Part shown: piece after piece, positions 37,799-49,708 of the stretch | Layout of the letters: every line of letters begins with the position of its first letter | How positions within the stretch are numbered: position 1 is the stretch's first letter | NCBI GenBank assembly: GCA_963702755.1 | Contig: CAVPDZ010000006.1 | Coordinates: 1 to 64,000, forward strand | DNA from: JAJPKK01 sp963702755 | GTDB lineage: Bacteria; Pseudomonadota; Alphaproteobacteria; Rhizobiales; Xanthobacteraceae | Length of the DNA stretch: 64,000 nucleotides | Reading direction: 5' to 3' | Notes under the pieces: model-generated | Seen by the model: only the letters and a program-made list of their open reading frames with translations | Told to the model about the DNA's origin: nothing | Database searches by the model: none | Made by a program: the position numbers and the translations under genes

Positions 37799-38030
37799 CG
37801 GAAGCCTCTTGACACCGTAAATACCCGTCACCCAGTCATAGTTTTTTCATGCGACGCCGGGCCCCGGTCGCCGGGGAATGCGTCGCGTTTGACGTATCGG
37901 TGCCGCTTTCATGCCGTTGTCCGCTCCTGTCGATCTCGCGCCCAGCACCGGGTTCGCGACGGAGCGGCATACCGACATGAAAACGCAAACGAACGGACGG
38001 CGCTAGCGCCGGAAATGAGGAGTAGCGGCT
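37799..38030 (+). other. adk-rpsM spacer with a GC-rich hairpin
   Basis: No gene is seen. Around 37853-37890, nested arms GCGACGC/GCGTCGC enclose CCCCGG-TCG-CCGGGG, a strong stem without a T-run. It may slow transcription or mark RNA processing before rpsM. Confidence 0.4.
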
Positions 38031-38398
38031 TTGGCCCGTATCGCTGGTGTTAACATTCCGACCAATAAGCGGGTGCTTATCGGCCTCCAATACATTCACG
38101 GCATCGGGGCTGCCAAAGCCCAGGAGATCGTGAGCAAGGTTGGAATCCCGGATGATCGGCGCGTCAATCAGTTGACCGATCAGGAAGTGCTGCAGATCCG
38201 CGAAGTCATCGATCGCGACTATGTCGTCGAAGGCGATCTTCGTCGCGAGATGCGATGAACATCAAGCGGCTGATGGATCTTGGCTGTTATCGGGGATTGC
38301 GCCATCGGCGCGGACTGCCGGTCCGCGGCCAGCGCACCCACACCAATGCGCGCACCCGCAAGGGGCCGGCGAAGCCGATTGCCGGCAAGAAGAAGTAG
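38031..38398 (+). CDS. rpsM: 30S ribosomal protein S13 (one frame break)
   Basis: A TTG start with GAGGAG upstream gives LARIAGVNIPTNKRVLIGLQ. A missing base near 38253 breaks the frame after EGDLRRE; the other frame continues MNIKRLMDLGCYRGLRHRRG and LPVRGQRTHTNARTRKGPAK to IAGKKK-TAG (about 122 residues). S13 forms bridges to the 50S subunit and contacts P-site tRNA. Confidence 0.93.
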
Positions 38399-38443
38399 GC
38401 GCGAGCAGAAGGCTCGCAGCGTCGGGCCGCGAAAGGGTCGAGA

Positions 38444-38833
38444 ATGGGTAAGGAAGCCACCCGCGTCCGGCGACGCGAGCGCAAGAACATCGCTTCGGGC
38501 ATCGCGCACGTGAATGCATCGTTCAACAACACGATGATCACGATCACCGATGCGCAAGGCAACACCATCGCCTGGTCGTCGTCAGGGACGATGGGTTTCA
38601 AAGGGTCGCGCAAGTCGACCCCGTATGCGGCCCAGGTTGCGGGCGAGGACGTCGCCCGCAAGGCCCAGGAACACGGCATGCGCACCCTCGAGGTCGAGGT
38701 GGCGGGTCCTGGTTCGGGGCGCGAGTCGGCATTGCGGGCGTTGCAGGCTGCCGGGTTCACGATCACGTCGATCCGCGACGTGACGCCGATCCCGCATAAT
38801 GGCTGTCGGCCGCGCAAGCGTCGGCGCGTGTGA
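38444..38833 (+). CDS. rpsK: 30S ribosomal protein S11
   Basis: 129 residues starting MGKEATRVRRRERKNIASGI, with GHVNASFNNT-like VNASFNNTMITITDAQGNTI and the C-terminal signature RDVTPIPHNGCRPRKRRRV. S11 forms the platform by the E site. The frame is intact. Confidence 0.97.
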   Translation: MGKEATRVRRRERKNIASGIAHVNASFNNTMITITDAQGNTIAWSSSGTMGFKGSRKSTPYAAQVAGEDVARKAQEHGMRTLEVEVAGPGSGRESALRALQAAGFTITSIRDVTPIPHNGCRPRKRRRV

Positions 38834-38948
38834 TACTTCGCTGGATTTCGCCTTTTCCGCCGGCAGGCGGTCAGGGAAAGGCAGCGGCGATTGAAGTTTT
38901 CCCATGTAGCGGATGTGCGCCAATCCGGGCGCCGTACTGCTCCAGGTA

Positions 38949-39983
38949 ATGGGTGATGATGTGACTATTCAGAAGAACTGGCAGGAATTGATCCGACCGA
39001 ACAAGCTCCAGGTAACGGCTGGGGCTGATCCCAAGCGCATGGCGACCTTGGTCGCGGAGCCGCTGGAGCGCGGCTTCGGTCTCACGCTCGGCAACGCGCT
39101 TCGCCGCATCCTGTTGTCGTCATTGCAGGGCGCGAGCGTGCAATCGGTCCACATCGACGGCGTGCTGCACGAATTCTCCTCGATCGCCGGCGTGCGCGAG
39201 GACGTGACCGACATCGTTCTCAACATCAAGGACATCGCCATCAAGATGCAGGGCGATGGTCCGAAGCGGATGGTGGTGAAGAAGTCCGGCCCCGGGATGG
39301 TCACCGCCGGCGACATCCAGACCGTCGGCGACATCGTGATCCTCAACCCCGATCTCATGCTGTGCCATCTCGACGAGGGTGCCGAGATCCGCATGGAGTT
39401 CACCGTCAATACCGGCAAGGGCTACGTCCCGGCCGAGCGCAACCGGCCCGAGGATGCGCCGATCGGCCTCATCCCGGTCGACAGCCTCTATTCGCCGGTG
39501 AAGAAGGTGTCCTATCGCGTCGAGAACACCCGCGAAGGCCAGATCCTCGATTACGACAAGCTCACCTTGCAGATCGAGACCAACGGCGCGGTCACGCCTG
39601 AAGATGCGCTCGCCTTTGCGGCGCGCATCCTGCAGGACCAGCTCAACGTCTTCGTCAACTTCGAGGAGCCGCGCAAGGAAGTCGGGGTTGCCGAGGCCAT
39701 TCCCGATCTCGCGTTCAATCCGGCCTTCCTCAAGAAGGTGGACGAGCTCGAACTCTCGGTGCGTTCTGCGAACTGTCTGAAGAACGACAATATCGTCTAC
39801 ATCGGCGATCTCGTTCAGAAGACGGAAGGCGAAATGCTGCGGACCCCGAACTTCGGCCGCAAGTCGCTCAACGAGATCAAGGAAGTGCTGGCGCAGATGG
39901 GGCTCCATCTCGGCATGGAAGTGCCGGGCTGGCCGCCCGAGAATATCGACGAACTCGCCAAGCGCTTCGAGGACCACTACTGA
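38949..39983 (+). CDS. rpoA: DNA-directed RNA polymerase subunit alpha
   Basis: 344 residues from the ATG at 38949 (MGDDVTIQKNWQELIRPNKL), chosen because relatives start M-G-x-x-VTIQKNW; a GTG at 38961 is possible. The N-terminal domain (LGNALRRILLSSLQGASVQS, dimerisation) is followed by the C-terminal domain (ELELSVRSANCLKNDNIVYI ... NFGRKSLNEIKEVL) that binds UP elements and activators. The frame is intact, unlike rpoB and rpoC. Confidence 0.97.
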   Translation: MGDDVTIQKNWQELIRPNKLQVTAGADPKRMATLVAEPLERGFGLTLGNALRRILLSSLQGASVQSVHIDGVLHEFSSIAGVREDVTDIVLNIKDIAIKMQGDGPKRMVVKKSGPGMVTAGDIQTVGDIVILNPDLMLCHLDEGAEIRMEFTVNTGKGYVPAERNRPEDAPIGLIPVDSLYSPVKKVSYRVENTREGQILDYDKLTLQIETNGAVTPEDALAFAARILQDQLNVFVNFEEPRKEVGVAEAIPDLAFNPAFLKKVDELELSVRSANCLKNDNIVYIGDLVQKTEGEMLRTPNFGRKSLNEIKEVLAQMGLHLGMEVPGWPPENIDELAKRFEDHY

Positions 39984-40042
39984 CAGGATGAGGAACGTCC
40001 GTCTGCGCCGTCGCGCGGATGGACGAGGGAGGAGTTACGGCG

Positions 40043-40470
40043 ATGCGTCACGGCAAGGTCCACCGCAAGTTCAATCGCAGGTCCGATCATCGCCGGGCCT
40101 GTTCGTGAATCTGTGCAGCGCGCTGATCAAGCACGAGCAGATCACCACGACCCTGCCGAAGGCAAAGGACCTGCGGCCCGTGGTCGAGAAGCTCGTCACG
40201 CTGGGCAAGCGCGGCGGACTGCATGCGCGGCGCCAGGCGATCTCCGAAGTCCGTGACGCCGTGCTGGTGAAGAAGCTGTTCGATGTGCTCGGCCCCCGCT
40301 ACAAGGACCGCCCGGGCGGATATACGCGCATCGTGAAGGCCGGTTTCCGCTACGGCGACAATGCCCCGATGGCGATCATCGAGTTTGTCGATCGTGACGT
40401 GGGCGCCAAGGGCCTCGATTCGGGTCCTGTCGAGCAGAAGGCCACCGAGCAGGCGCCTGCCGCGGCCTGA
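40043..40470 (+). CDS. rplQ: 50S ribosomal protein L17 (one frame break)
   Basis: The ATG at 40043 follows GGAGGAG and reads MRHGKVHRKFNRRSDHRRA. A shift near 40100 leads into LFVNLCSALIKHEQITTTLP and DLRPVVEKLVTLGKRG to a short Ala-rich tail. It closes the alpha operon; downstream genes are on the opposite strand. Confidence 0.93.
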
Positions 40471-40553
40471 TCGCCCGGCGAATATTCGGCGGTCTCGCGC
40501 TTGTAAGCGCGCGGCTCCGCTTCGCTTCCATCTTCGAATCCCTGCAACTGATC

Positions 40554-40816
40554 TCACGCTGCGTGGGCGGTCTCCCGCTCGCGAGCGCGGCAAGGATGTT
40601 TTTCACGAGCGCGCGCGCTGATTTCGCGCTCAGCTCAACCGCTACGCGTTCCCGTCCGCCGTCGGCTTCGCAGGTGAAATCGATTGCGAGCGCGTGATCG
40701 AACGGCGCGTGATAGGGATGGTCGAAGTAGACGTTCGCGGTGTCGATCCGCATCCAGCCGTTCGCACCCTTGGCGCTGCCGGCGACCGCTGTCTTTTCGA
40801 CAATGTAGGAGCACTG
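40554..40816 (-). CDS. DUF6295-like small protein (frame errors at both ends)
   Basis: The core reads CSYIVEKTAVAGSAKGANGW, MRIDTANVYFDHPYHAPFDH and VAVELSAKSARALVKNILAA, a conserved protein of about 85 residues of unknown function (DUF6295, from memory). No start codon is in frame: GAGGAGAACA is followed by GTGCTCC, where ATGTGCTCC is expected, so one T seems lost near 40815. At the end a one-base shift would give RERETAHAA and the TGA at 40554. It lies 54 bases downstream of the hydrolase, in the same direction. Confidence 0.65.
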
Positions 40817-40869
40817 TTCTTCTCCTTTGATCGAGAGATTGCGTGGGGTTTTTCCAGAGAGCGTCGGGT

Positions 40870-41620
40870 TCAGCTTGCGAGGTGCTTGCGCAGGAACGCG
40901 AATGTCTTCGCCCAGCCGTCGGCGGCCTGTTCGGGGCGATAGGACTCTGCGCATCGTATTGAAGAAGGCGTGTCCCGCGCCGGCGTAGCGGTGGAACTCA
41001 TAGTTCTTGCCGAGTTTCTTGAGGACGGCCTCGGTGCGATTGACCTGATCCGCATTGGGGTTCTGGTCATCGTTGCCGAATATGCCGAGGAGCGGCGCCG
41101 AAAGAGTCTCGGTCAGATCGATCGGTGCGACCGGACGCTTCGCATTGAGCTGCGTTTTGTCGTCGACGATCACGTTGCCGCCCCAGCAGTCGACGACCGC
41201 ATCGATGGTGTCGAGCCGGCAGCCGCATAGATAGGCGTGCCGGCCGCCGGAGCAGAAGCCGATCACGCCGACCTTGCCGGTCGCGTTCGGCTGATTGCGC
41301 AGGAACGCGATCGCGCCGGCGACATCGCCAACGACCTGCTCGTCGGCGACCCCGCCTGCGGCGCGCACCCGCGCCCCGATATCGTCCGGGCTGCCCGGCC
41401 CGTCGCGGAAGTAAAGATGCGGCGCGACGCAGGCATAGCCATGATGGGCAAACTTGCGGACCACTTCGGTGATCCATTCGTCCCAGCCCGGCATGTGGTG
41501 AATGACCACCATGCCCGGAAACTTTCCCGCGCGGGTAGGGCGGGCGTAGTAGGCCTCGCCGGTATCGCCGCGATGGCCGCGGAAAGAGACGGTCTCGGCT
41601 GTCAGGGATGGATAGGACAT
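40870..41620 (-). CDS. Dienelactone hydrolase family protein (one frame break)
   Basis: About 250 residues of alpha/beta hydrolase fold from MSYPSLTAETVSFRGHRGDT. The catalytic triad of the family is visible: Cys in GVIGFCSGGRHAY, Asp in IFGNDDQNPN and His in AGAGHAF. A shift near 40945 separates the last 23 residues (ESYRPEQAADGWAKTFAFLR...). Such enzymes hydrolyse dienelactones or other small esters in the cytoplasm; the substrate here is unknown. Without the correction the frame runs on into the next gene and mimics a fusion. Confidence 0.88.
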
Positions 41621-41896
41621 CGGCGGGCTTCCCACGATCGGCAGCCGCAATTCTAGCACGGCGGGCGCGCGGTCAGCGCCGCGAGTACCGGGTCCGAACA
41701 TGAGCTGCGCGTCGCTCTAACTTGAGTCCATCCCGGTCCGTTCCGATTGAGCATGCTCGATTCCGCCGAGTCCCACGCGGAGCGCCCGGACGCAATCGCC
41801 TCCCGATCGAATGCTGGCGACCGCGAGCCCTTTGAACCTCCCTTGCCCCTTGCGCGACCAAAGCAGGACGACGGAACTCCTCCGTCCGGGGCGGTC

Positions 41897-42764
41897 ATGT
41901 CGACACAGGTCTTGGCCAGCAAACCGGCGCGTCGCCGGTCGACCATCGTTGCGGCGCTGCTCAGCGCAATCGCGCCTGGCGTCGGCCAGCTATACGCCGG
42001 GCGTCCGGTGCGCGCTGCGATCTTCTTAGGAGCGCTGCTCGCGATCCAGGGCGTCATTGCCATCGGCACGCTGGTGATGCCGCCGAGTCTCGTGCCGCTG
42101 CTGCTATTCGCCGTCGCCGCGATCACCATCACCATCGGCGTCTATATTTTCGCGATCGTCGATGCGGTGCGCCTCGTGCGCGAGGGCAGCGGCTCGACTT
42201 ACAGCTGGTATGTCCTCGTGGCGGCAGTGGCCGGCGTTTACCTCGCGATCGAGGTCCTGCTGATGGCGGCGCCTGTCGTTCGCGCCTATCAGCCGTGGCA
42301 CACCTACGACGTCGCCTCCGCCAGCATGGAGCCGACGTTGCGGCGCGGCGAAACCTTCATTGCCGATACCGCGTACTACGACTCCAATCCTCCGAACCGG
42401 GGCGATGTCGTCGTGTATCGCCTTCCGAAGGATCCCGACACGGTGTCTGTCAAACGCATCGTCGCGTTGGCCGGCGACCGCATCGCATTTCGCGATGGCC
42501 ACGCCTTCATCGGCGGCGCGCCGGTGCTGGAGCCTTATGCCAAATCCGGCAGTCTCGACGCGCCCTTCAGCAATCTCGGCCGAGATGACGGTGCCGGCGA
42601 ATACGGTCTTCGTCGCCGGCGACAACCGGGACAACAGCGAGGATAGCCGCGACCTCGCGGGCCACGGCCCCGTGCCGATCGATCAGCTTCTCGGGCGGGC
42701 AACGGAAATTGTCGTGTCGTCGTTTCCCGATCGCGCCGGACGCTGGGTCGGAACGCCAAGGTAA
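41897..42764 (+). CDS. lepB: Signal peptidase I with extra N-terminal membrane domain (one frame break)
   Basis: The C-terminal half has all type I signal peptidase boxes: Ser in ASASMEPTLRRGE (box B), Lys in VSVKRIVALAGDRI (box D) and GDNRDNSEDSR (box E). The last lies beyond a one-base shift near 42580. Before them is a hydrophobic domain with AAFLxAIAPGVGQLYAGRPV-like sequence, about four membrane segments up to residue 130, which is longer than in classic LepB. The enzyme cleaves signal peptides on the outer face of the inner membrane. It may be a paralogue, so the symbol is tentative. Start at 41897 gives MSTQVLASKPARRR. Confidence 0.82.
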
Positions 42765-42853
42765 CCGCACGCACCGATTTGCACGCGGGACCTGCAGTGT
42801 GGCACTTTCCCCAGCTGACGCAACCCAATTCGCTTCAACACAGGAGGCGCCTC

Positions 42854-43207
42854 ATGCATTTTGTTTTGTCCTCCACCTGGGGTCCGACCGATCCCACGCG
42901 CGCCATGCTGCCCTTCGTCTTCGCGGCGTCGGCGATCCAGGCCGGCGACAGCGTGACGTTGATGCTGTTCCACGATGCCGTCTACCTCGCGGTCGAAGGG
43001 GCAGGGGCAAAGCTCGTCCCGGTCGGTCCGCCGAACCGATACGAGGAGGTCGCCGCTCATCCCAAGGTGACGCTGTGGGCATGCAAGCCGTGCGTCGACG
43101 TGCGCGGCCTCGCCGGCGCTTCGCTCGATCGCCGCATCAAGCTCGGCGGCATGAACGATTTCCATGCCGCCGCCAAAAGCGCGGATGCGCGGGTGATCAA
43201 CTATTAG
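42854..43207 (+). CDS. DsrE/DsrF-like family protein
   Basis: 117 residues starting MHFVLSSTWGPTDPTRAMLP with CAGGAGG 7 bases upstream. The Rossmann-like fold with a C-terminal cysteine pair (LWACKPCVDVRGL) matches DsrE/TusD-like sulfur-relay or small-molecule proteins. No partner sulfur genes are visible, so the role is open. The MaoC-type gene follows after 11 bases, suggesting one transcript. Confidence 0.75.
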   Translation: MHFVLSSTWGPTDPTRAMLPFVFAASAIQAGDSVTLMLFHDAVYLAVEGAGAKLVPVGPPNRYEEVAAHPKVTLWACKPCVDVRGLAGASLDRRIKLGGMNDFHAAAKSADARVINY

Positions 43208-43218
43208 GGCGAAACCGC

Positions 43219-43707
43219 ATGGCGCCGACGGCCACGGAGCGCGGAGGCGACATCCTGCCGTTGCAGGTCCTCTACTTCGAGGACCTCGCTGTCGGCATGG
43301 CGGAAAGCTTTTCGAAAACGGTGGCCTCGTCCGATGTGGTCGGGTTCGCGGAAGTCACCGGCGACCGCAATCCGATCCACCTCTCGGAACATTTTGCCGC
43401 GCGCACCACGTTCGGCACCCGCATCGCCCATGGCCTCTACACCGCGAGCCTGATCTCGGCGCTGCTCGGCACGCGGCTGCCGGGTCCGGGCGCGGTCTAC
43501 ATTTCGCAGACGTTGAATTTCCGCGCGCCGGTCAAAATCGGCGACACGGTCGTCGTGACCGTGACGGTCGCCGAATTGATGGCGGAGAAATCACGCGCGC
43601 GCCTTGCCTGCACGTGCGAGGTTGACGGCGAACTCGTGCTCGACGGCGAAGCGCTGGTGAAGGTGCCGCTGCGCGCCAAGGCAAGGCGGCCGATCATGCC
43701 GGGGTGA
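43219..43707 (+). CDS. MaoC-like (R)-specific enoyl-CoA hydratase
   Basis: 162 residues with a hot-dog fold. The hydratase motif GDRNPIHLSEHFAART (catalytic Asp and His) is followed by GTRIAHGLYTASLISALLGT. This is the PhaJ/MaoC group, which hydrates trans-2-enoyl-CoA to (R)-3-hydroxyacyl-CoA in polyhydroxyalkanoate or fatty-acid metabolism. The N-terminal 25 residues are extra. No pha genes are near. Confidence 0.85.
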   Translation: MAPTATERGGDILPLQVLYFEDLAVGMAESFSKTVASSDVVGFAEVTGDRNPIHLSEHFAARTTFGTRIAHGLYTASLISALLGTRLPGPGAVYISQTLNFRAPVKIGDTVVVTVTVAELMAEKSRARLACTCEVDGELVLDGEALVKVPLRAKARRPIMPG

Positions 43708-43830
43708 GTGACCCAGCTGTGGCTCTCGGCATGCATTGTCGACGCTGCCGTTTGTCACCTATAAGCTCGATCGAGACGCGAACCACTGGACCCCTGAGCG
43801 TTGGGCGGCAAGCGCAATCGCACCATCAAC

Positions 43831-44570
43831 ATGCGCCCGCCCTACCTGCGGCGCATCTGGCTCGACCGTTCGCGGGTGCGCGACCCGGCCGTTTATCCGT
43901 TCTGCCTGCCGTTTCTGTCGGGTGATTTCGAGCTCGGCTTCGAGCACGCCATCACCATCATCGTCGGCGAGAACGGCACGGGCAAGTCGACCCTGCTGGA
44001 AGGCATCGCCGCGCTTGCGGGCTATGATGAGGCCGGCGGCGGCAAAGGCTACATGCCGGTCGATCACTCGCTCGCCATCGAGAAAATGGGCGGGCAATTG
44101 TCGCAGGCACTGCGCGCGAGCTGGCTGCCGAAAATCACCAACGGCTGGTTCTTCCGCGCCGAGAGCTTCTTCTCGGTGGCGCGCTATCTCGACGAAGCCG
44201 CCCGGGACCGTATAGCGGGCCGCCGCCGGATTTTCTCTCCCATTCTCACGGCGAGGGCTTTCTGCGCTTCTTCGAGGAGCGCTGCCAGCGCCAGGGCATC
44301 TTCATCTTCGATGAGCCGGAATCGGCGCTGTCGCCGACGCGCCAGGTCGAGTTCCTCAAACTGCTGCGCCGCATGGACCGCTCCGGCATCTGCCAGGTGG
44401 TCATGGCGACGCACGCGCCGATGCTGATGGCCTATCCCGGCGCGCGGCTGCTGCGGCTCTCGAAATCCGGGCTTGCGCCGGTCGCGGTCGAGGACACGGA
44501 TCACTACCGGCTGATGCGCGAGTTCTGGAGCGACCCGGCGAGGTTCGTGGAGACGATGCTGGAGGAGTGA
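43831..44570 (+). CDS. AAA-type ATPase, RecF/Rad50-like (frame break)
   Basis: About 245 residues. The Walker A is IIVGENGTGKSTLLEG and the Walker B is GIFIFDEPESALSP; a frame shift near 44215 separates them. The sequence MRPPYLRRIWLDRSRVRDPA...YPFCLPFLSG and the later QVVMATHAPMLMAYPGARLL match a widespread short family of ABC-type ATPases (SMC/RecF-like, single domain). The role is unknown, possibly in phage defence or DNA metabolism, but no partner gene is present. It ends in a palindrome shared with uvrA. Confidence 0.8.
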
Positions 44571-44578
44571 GGTTAACC

Positions 44579-44585
<7 letters not shown>
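44564..44585. terminator. 22-bp perfect palindrome covering both stop codons
   Basis: GGAGTGAGGTT followed by AACCTCACTCC is a perfect palindrome. It contains the TGA of the ATPase (44568-44570) and the TGA of uvrA on the other strand (44581-44579). The gap between the convergent genes is only 8 bases. It could act as a bidirectional terminator, though T-runs are absent. Confidence 0.45.
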
Positions 44586-47689
<3,104 letters not shown>

Positions 47690-47908
47690 GCCGGATGTCG
47701 CGCCCTGGGTCGCGGCCTCGCTGGGCCTAGGCTGTTGGTTGAGTTTGCGCTCGCCGCCATCCTGCCCCGGCCGACGGCGTCACGACCGTAAAAGTAATGT
47801 CCGTGCGCTCGTTTCGCCAGTGCGAAGGGTCCGATCGCACCGACGTGCGCTCCCTGTGGACAAGTCCGCCGCGCTGCCCGCAGTGCGATTATTGGCAGTC
47901 GAAAACAA

Positions 47909-47934
47909 AAAGGGCCGGCTCACGCCGGCCCTTT
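47909..47934 (-). terminator. Rho-independent terminator of the outer-membrane protein gene
   Basis: On the reverse strand AAAGGGCCGGC pairs perfectly with GCCGGCCCTTT over a 4-base loop and is followed by TTGTTTTC. It lies 20 bases after the stop of the gene at 47954-48676. Confidence 0.9.
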
Positions 47935-47953
47935 CGTCGGAAAAGATGTCTGC

Positions 47954-48676
47954 TTACCAGCGGCCGAACAATGTTCCCGGCGGCAAGTGATAGTTCAAGC
48001 CGACCTTGAACTCGTTCACCTGGGTGTTGACGTTTCCACCAAAAGGTCCAAAGCCGACGCCGCTCGATCCGAAGTCAAGATAGGAATACTCGAACTTGCC
48101 CGACCACGTCGGCGAGAACATGTATTCGACGCCCGCGCCGGTCACCCACCCATTGCGCGATACGTTGATCGACGCTCCGGGAACCGACAGGTCGCCGTTC
48201 ATCCACGCGCCGCCGATCTTGGCGTAGAACAGCCAGGGGCCGCCTTGCGTGAAGCCGAGCCGGCCGGCCAGGGTGTCGTACCAATTGTGGTTCGACGTGA
48301 GCACGCCGGCAAAGCCGGGAACGCCGAAGCCGGCGGTGCCGCTCGCCGAGGTCCAGCTGAATTCGCCTTCGACGCCGACCACGAGGCTCGGTGTGAACTG
48401 CCAGTTGTAACCCACCTGGAAGCCGCCCAGGACACCGCTTGGATCCGTCGACAGCCCAAGCGCGCCTAGCGTGTCGCTCTCGTGAGCGAACGAGCCGCCG
48501 AAATGCGCACCGACGTAGAATCCGGTCCAGTTATAAAGCGGGACATACACCGGCGGTGGGGGCGGTGGTGCGCGGCGATGGCGCACAACGAGGTCAGCGG
48601 CTCCCGCTGGGACGCTAAGCCCAATCGCGACTGCAGCAGCAGCGGCGATCTTCGCTAGACTGAACTTGCCTTTCAT
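47954..48676 (-). CDS. Outer-membrane beta-barrel protein, Omp25/Omp31 type
   Basis: 240 residues from MKGKFSLAKIAAAAAVAIGL, a clear signal peptide cleaved after VPAGAA. A proline-rich linker (RRAPPPPPPVYV) leads to the family entry YNWTGFYVGAHFGGSF. Alternating strands end with VNTQVNEFKVGLNYHL. AGGAG lies upstream of the ATG at 48676. These eight-stranded barrels are abundant rhizobial surface proteins; the function is structural or unknown. It sits between uvrA and ssb, a pair often adjacent in the order. Confidence 0.9.
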   Translation of the reverse strand: MKGKFSLAKIAAAAAVAIGLSVPAGAADLVVRHRRAPPPPPPVYVPLYNWTGFYVGAHFGGSFAHESDTLGALGLSTDPSGVLGGFQVGYNWQFTPSLVVGVEGEFSWTSASGTAGFGVPGFAGVLTSNHNWYDTLAGRLGFTQGGPWLFYAKIGGAWMNGDLSVPGASINVSRNGWVTGAGVEYMFSPTWSGKFEYSYLDFGSSGVGFGPFGGNVNTQVNEFKVGLNYHLPPGTLFGRW

Positions 48677-48890
48677 TGGGGCGCTCCTGACGTTGCTTTG
48701 CCTTGTGAGGGGCATTTTAATGGCCCTTTAAGGAAATTGCTGTGATCGATCCGCAACACCTGACAATCATTTTGGCGTCGACAACCTGACTCGAAGGACG
48801 GAAGGCTCATCTCGGGCGGGGTGGACGTGATCCGCACAAGATGAGGCGCTTTTTCACGCGCGGCTTGCGTCAGCCGGCCATTCCTGCTAG

Positions 48891-48905
48891 GAACAAATAT
48901 AGAAC
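48891..48905. promoter_or_regulatory. LexA (SOS) box upstream of ssb
   Basis: GAAC-AAATATA-GAAC matches exactly the GAACN7GAAC direct-repeat operator known for LexA in Rhizobiales. It lies 220 bases before the ssb start, so the ssb promoter is probably just downstream, giving damage-inducible expression. No second copy is seen directly before uvrA. Confidence 0.75.
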
Positions 48906-48922
48906 GACGGCCGACGGGCAAC

Positions 48923-48985
48923 CATCTTCGCTCTGGGCGAGAGCATCTTCGTTGTGGGTAAGGGCATCGTCGGCTGTGGGTAAGC
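48923..48985 (+). repeat. Three 21-bp imperfect tandem repeats upstream of ssb
   Basis: Repeat units begin CATCTTCG at 48923, CATCTTCG at 48944 and CATCGTCG at 48965, each with a CTGTGGGTAAG-like centre. Period is exactly 21. They lie between the LexA box and ssb, in the probable 5' untranslated region. No gene reads through convincingly. Confidence 0.6.
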
Positions 48986-49124
48986 GCGCCGCGACCGTCC
49001 CGAGGGGCTCGCGCGGCAGGTGGGTTTGGCGCAGGGTTAAGTCGTGGTCGCACGATCGGCTCCCGATCGGTTCGGGCGCGACCACCAACGAGATTACGGA
49101 CAACGAGATTTACGGAGAGCGGAC

Positions 49125-49625
49125 ATGGCAGGTAGCGTCAATAAGGTCATTCTGGTCGGAAATCTCGGTGCCGATCCCGAAGTGCGGCGCACCCAGGATG
49201 GCCGACCCATCGTCAATCTGAGGCTCGCGACATCGGATACCTGGCGCGACAAGAGCACGGGCGAGCGGCGGGAGCGCACCGAGTGGCACCGGGTGGTGAT
49301 CTTCAATGAGAACCTTTGCAAGGTCGCCGAGCAGTACTTGAAGAAGGGCTCGAAGGTCTATCTGGAAGGTCAGTTGCAGACCCGCAAATGGCAGGATCAG
49401 CAGGGCCAGGACCGGTATTCGACCGAGGTGGTCCTGCAGGGCTTCAGCAGCCAGCTCACGATGCTGGATCGCGCCGGCGGCGCGTCCGGCGGCGACGATT
49501 TCGGGTCGGACGAGGGCGGTTCGAGCTTTAATCGCGGCAGCGCGCCGAAACGCCAGCCTGCGCTCGCGGGCGGTGGCGGCGGCGGTGGCGCGCCCGACGA
49601 CATGAACGACGAAATTCCGTTCTGA
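49125..49625 (+). CDS. ssb: Single-stranded DNA-binding protein
   Basis: 166 residues. The OB fold starts MAGSVNKVILVGNLGADPEV, with WHRVVIFNENLCKVAEQYLK. A glycine-rich linker leads to the acidic protein-interaction tip DDMNDEIPF. SSB coats single-stranded DNA in replication and repair. GGAGAG lies 8 bases upstream of the ATG, and a LexA box lies upstream. Confidence 0.97.
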   Translation: MAGSVNKVILVGNLGADPEVRRTQDGRPIVNLRLATSDTWRDKSTGERRERTEWHRVVIFNENLCKVAEQYLKKGSKVYLEGQLQTRKWQDQQGQDRYSTEVVLQGFSSQLTMLDRAGGASGGDDFGSDEGGSSFNRGSAPKRQPALAGGGGGGGAPDDMNDEIPF

Positions 49626-49657
49626 CGGATTTTTTGCGGCTCCGCATCTTGAGGCTG

Positions 49658-49708
49658 GCGAGTGCGGTTTCCGGCGGAATGCCGTCGGAGACCGCACTTT
49701 TGTTTCAG
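49658..49708. terminator. Hairpin terminator between convergent ssb and VWA gene
   Basis: AGTGCGGT pairs with ACCGCACT over a loop that itself contains CCGGCGG-AAT-GCCGTCGG. A TTTTGTTT follows on the forward strand. It begins about 35 bases after ssb and ends at the stop of the convergent gene. Confidence 0.65.

Noticed and set aside
40376..41701. Apparent fusion of dienelactone hydrolase and the DUF6295-like protein in one frame
   Set aside because: The hydrolase has its own expected C-terminus (ending FLRKHLAS-stop at 40870) in the adjacent frame, so the fusion results from a base error near 40945.
48923..48985. CRISPR-like array
   Set aside because: Only three head-to-tail units with no unique spacers; this is a plain tandem repeat. 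No cas genes are present.
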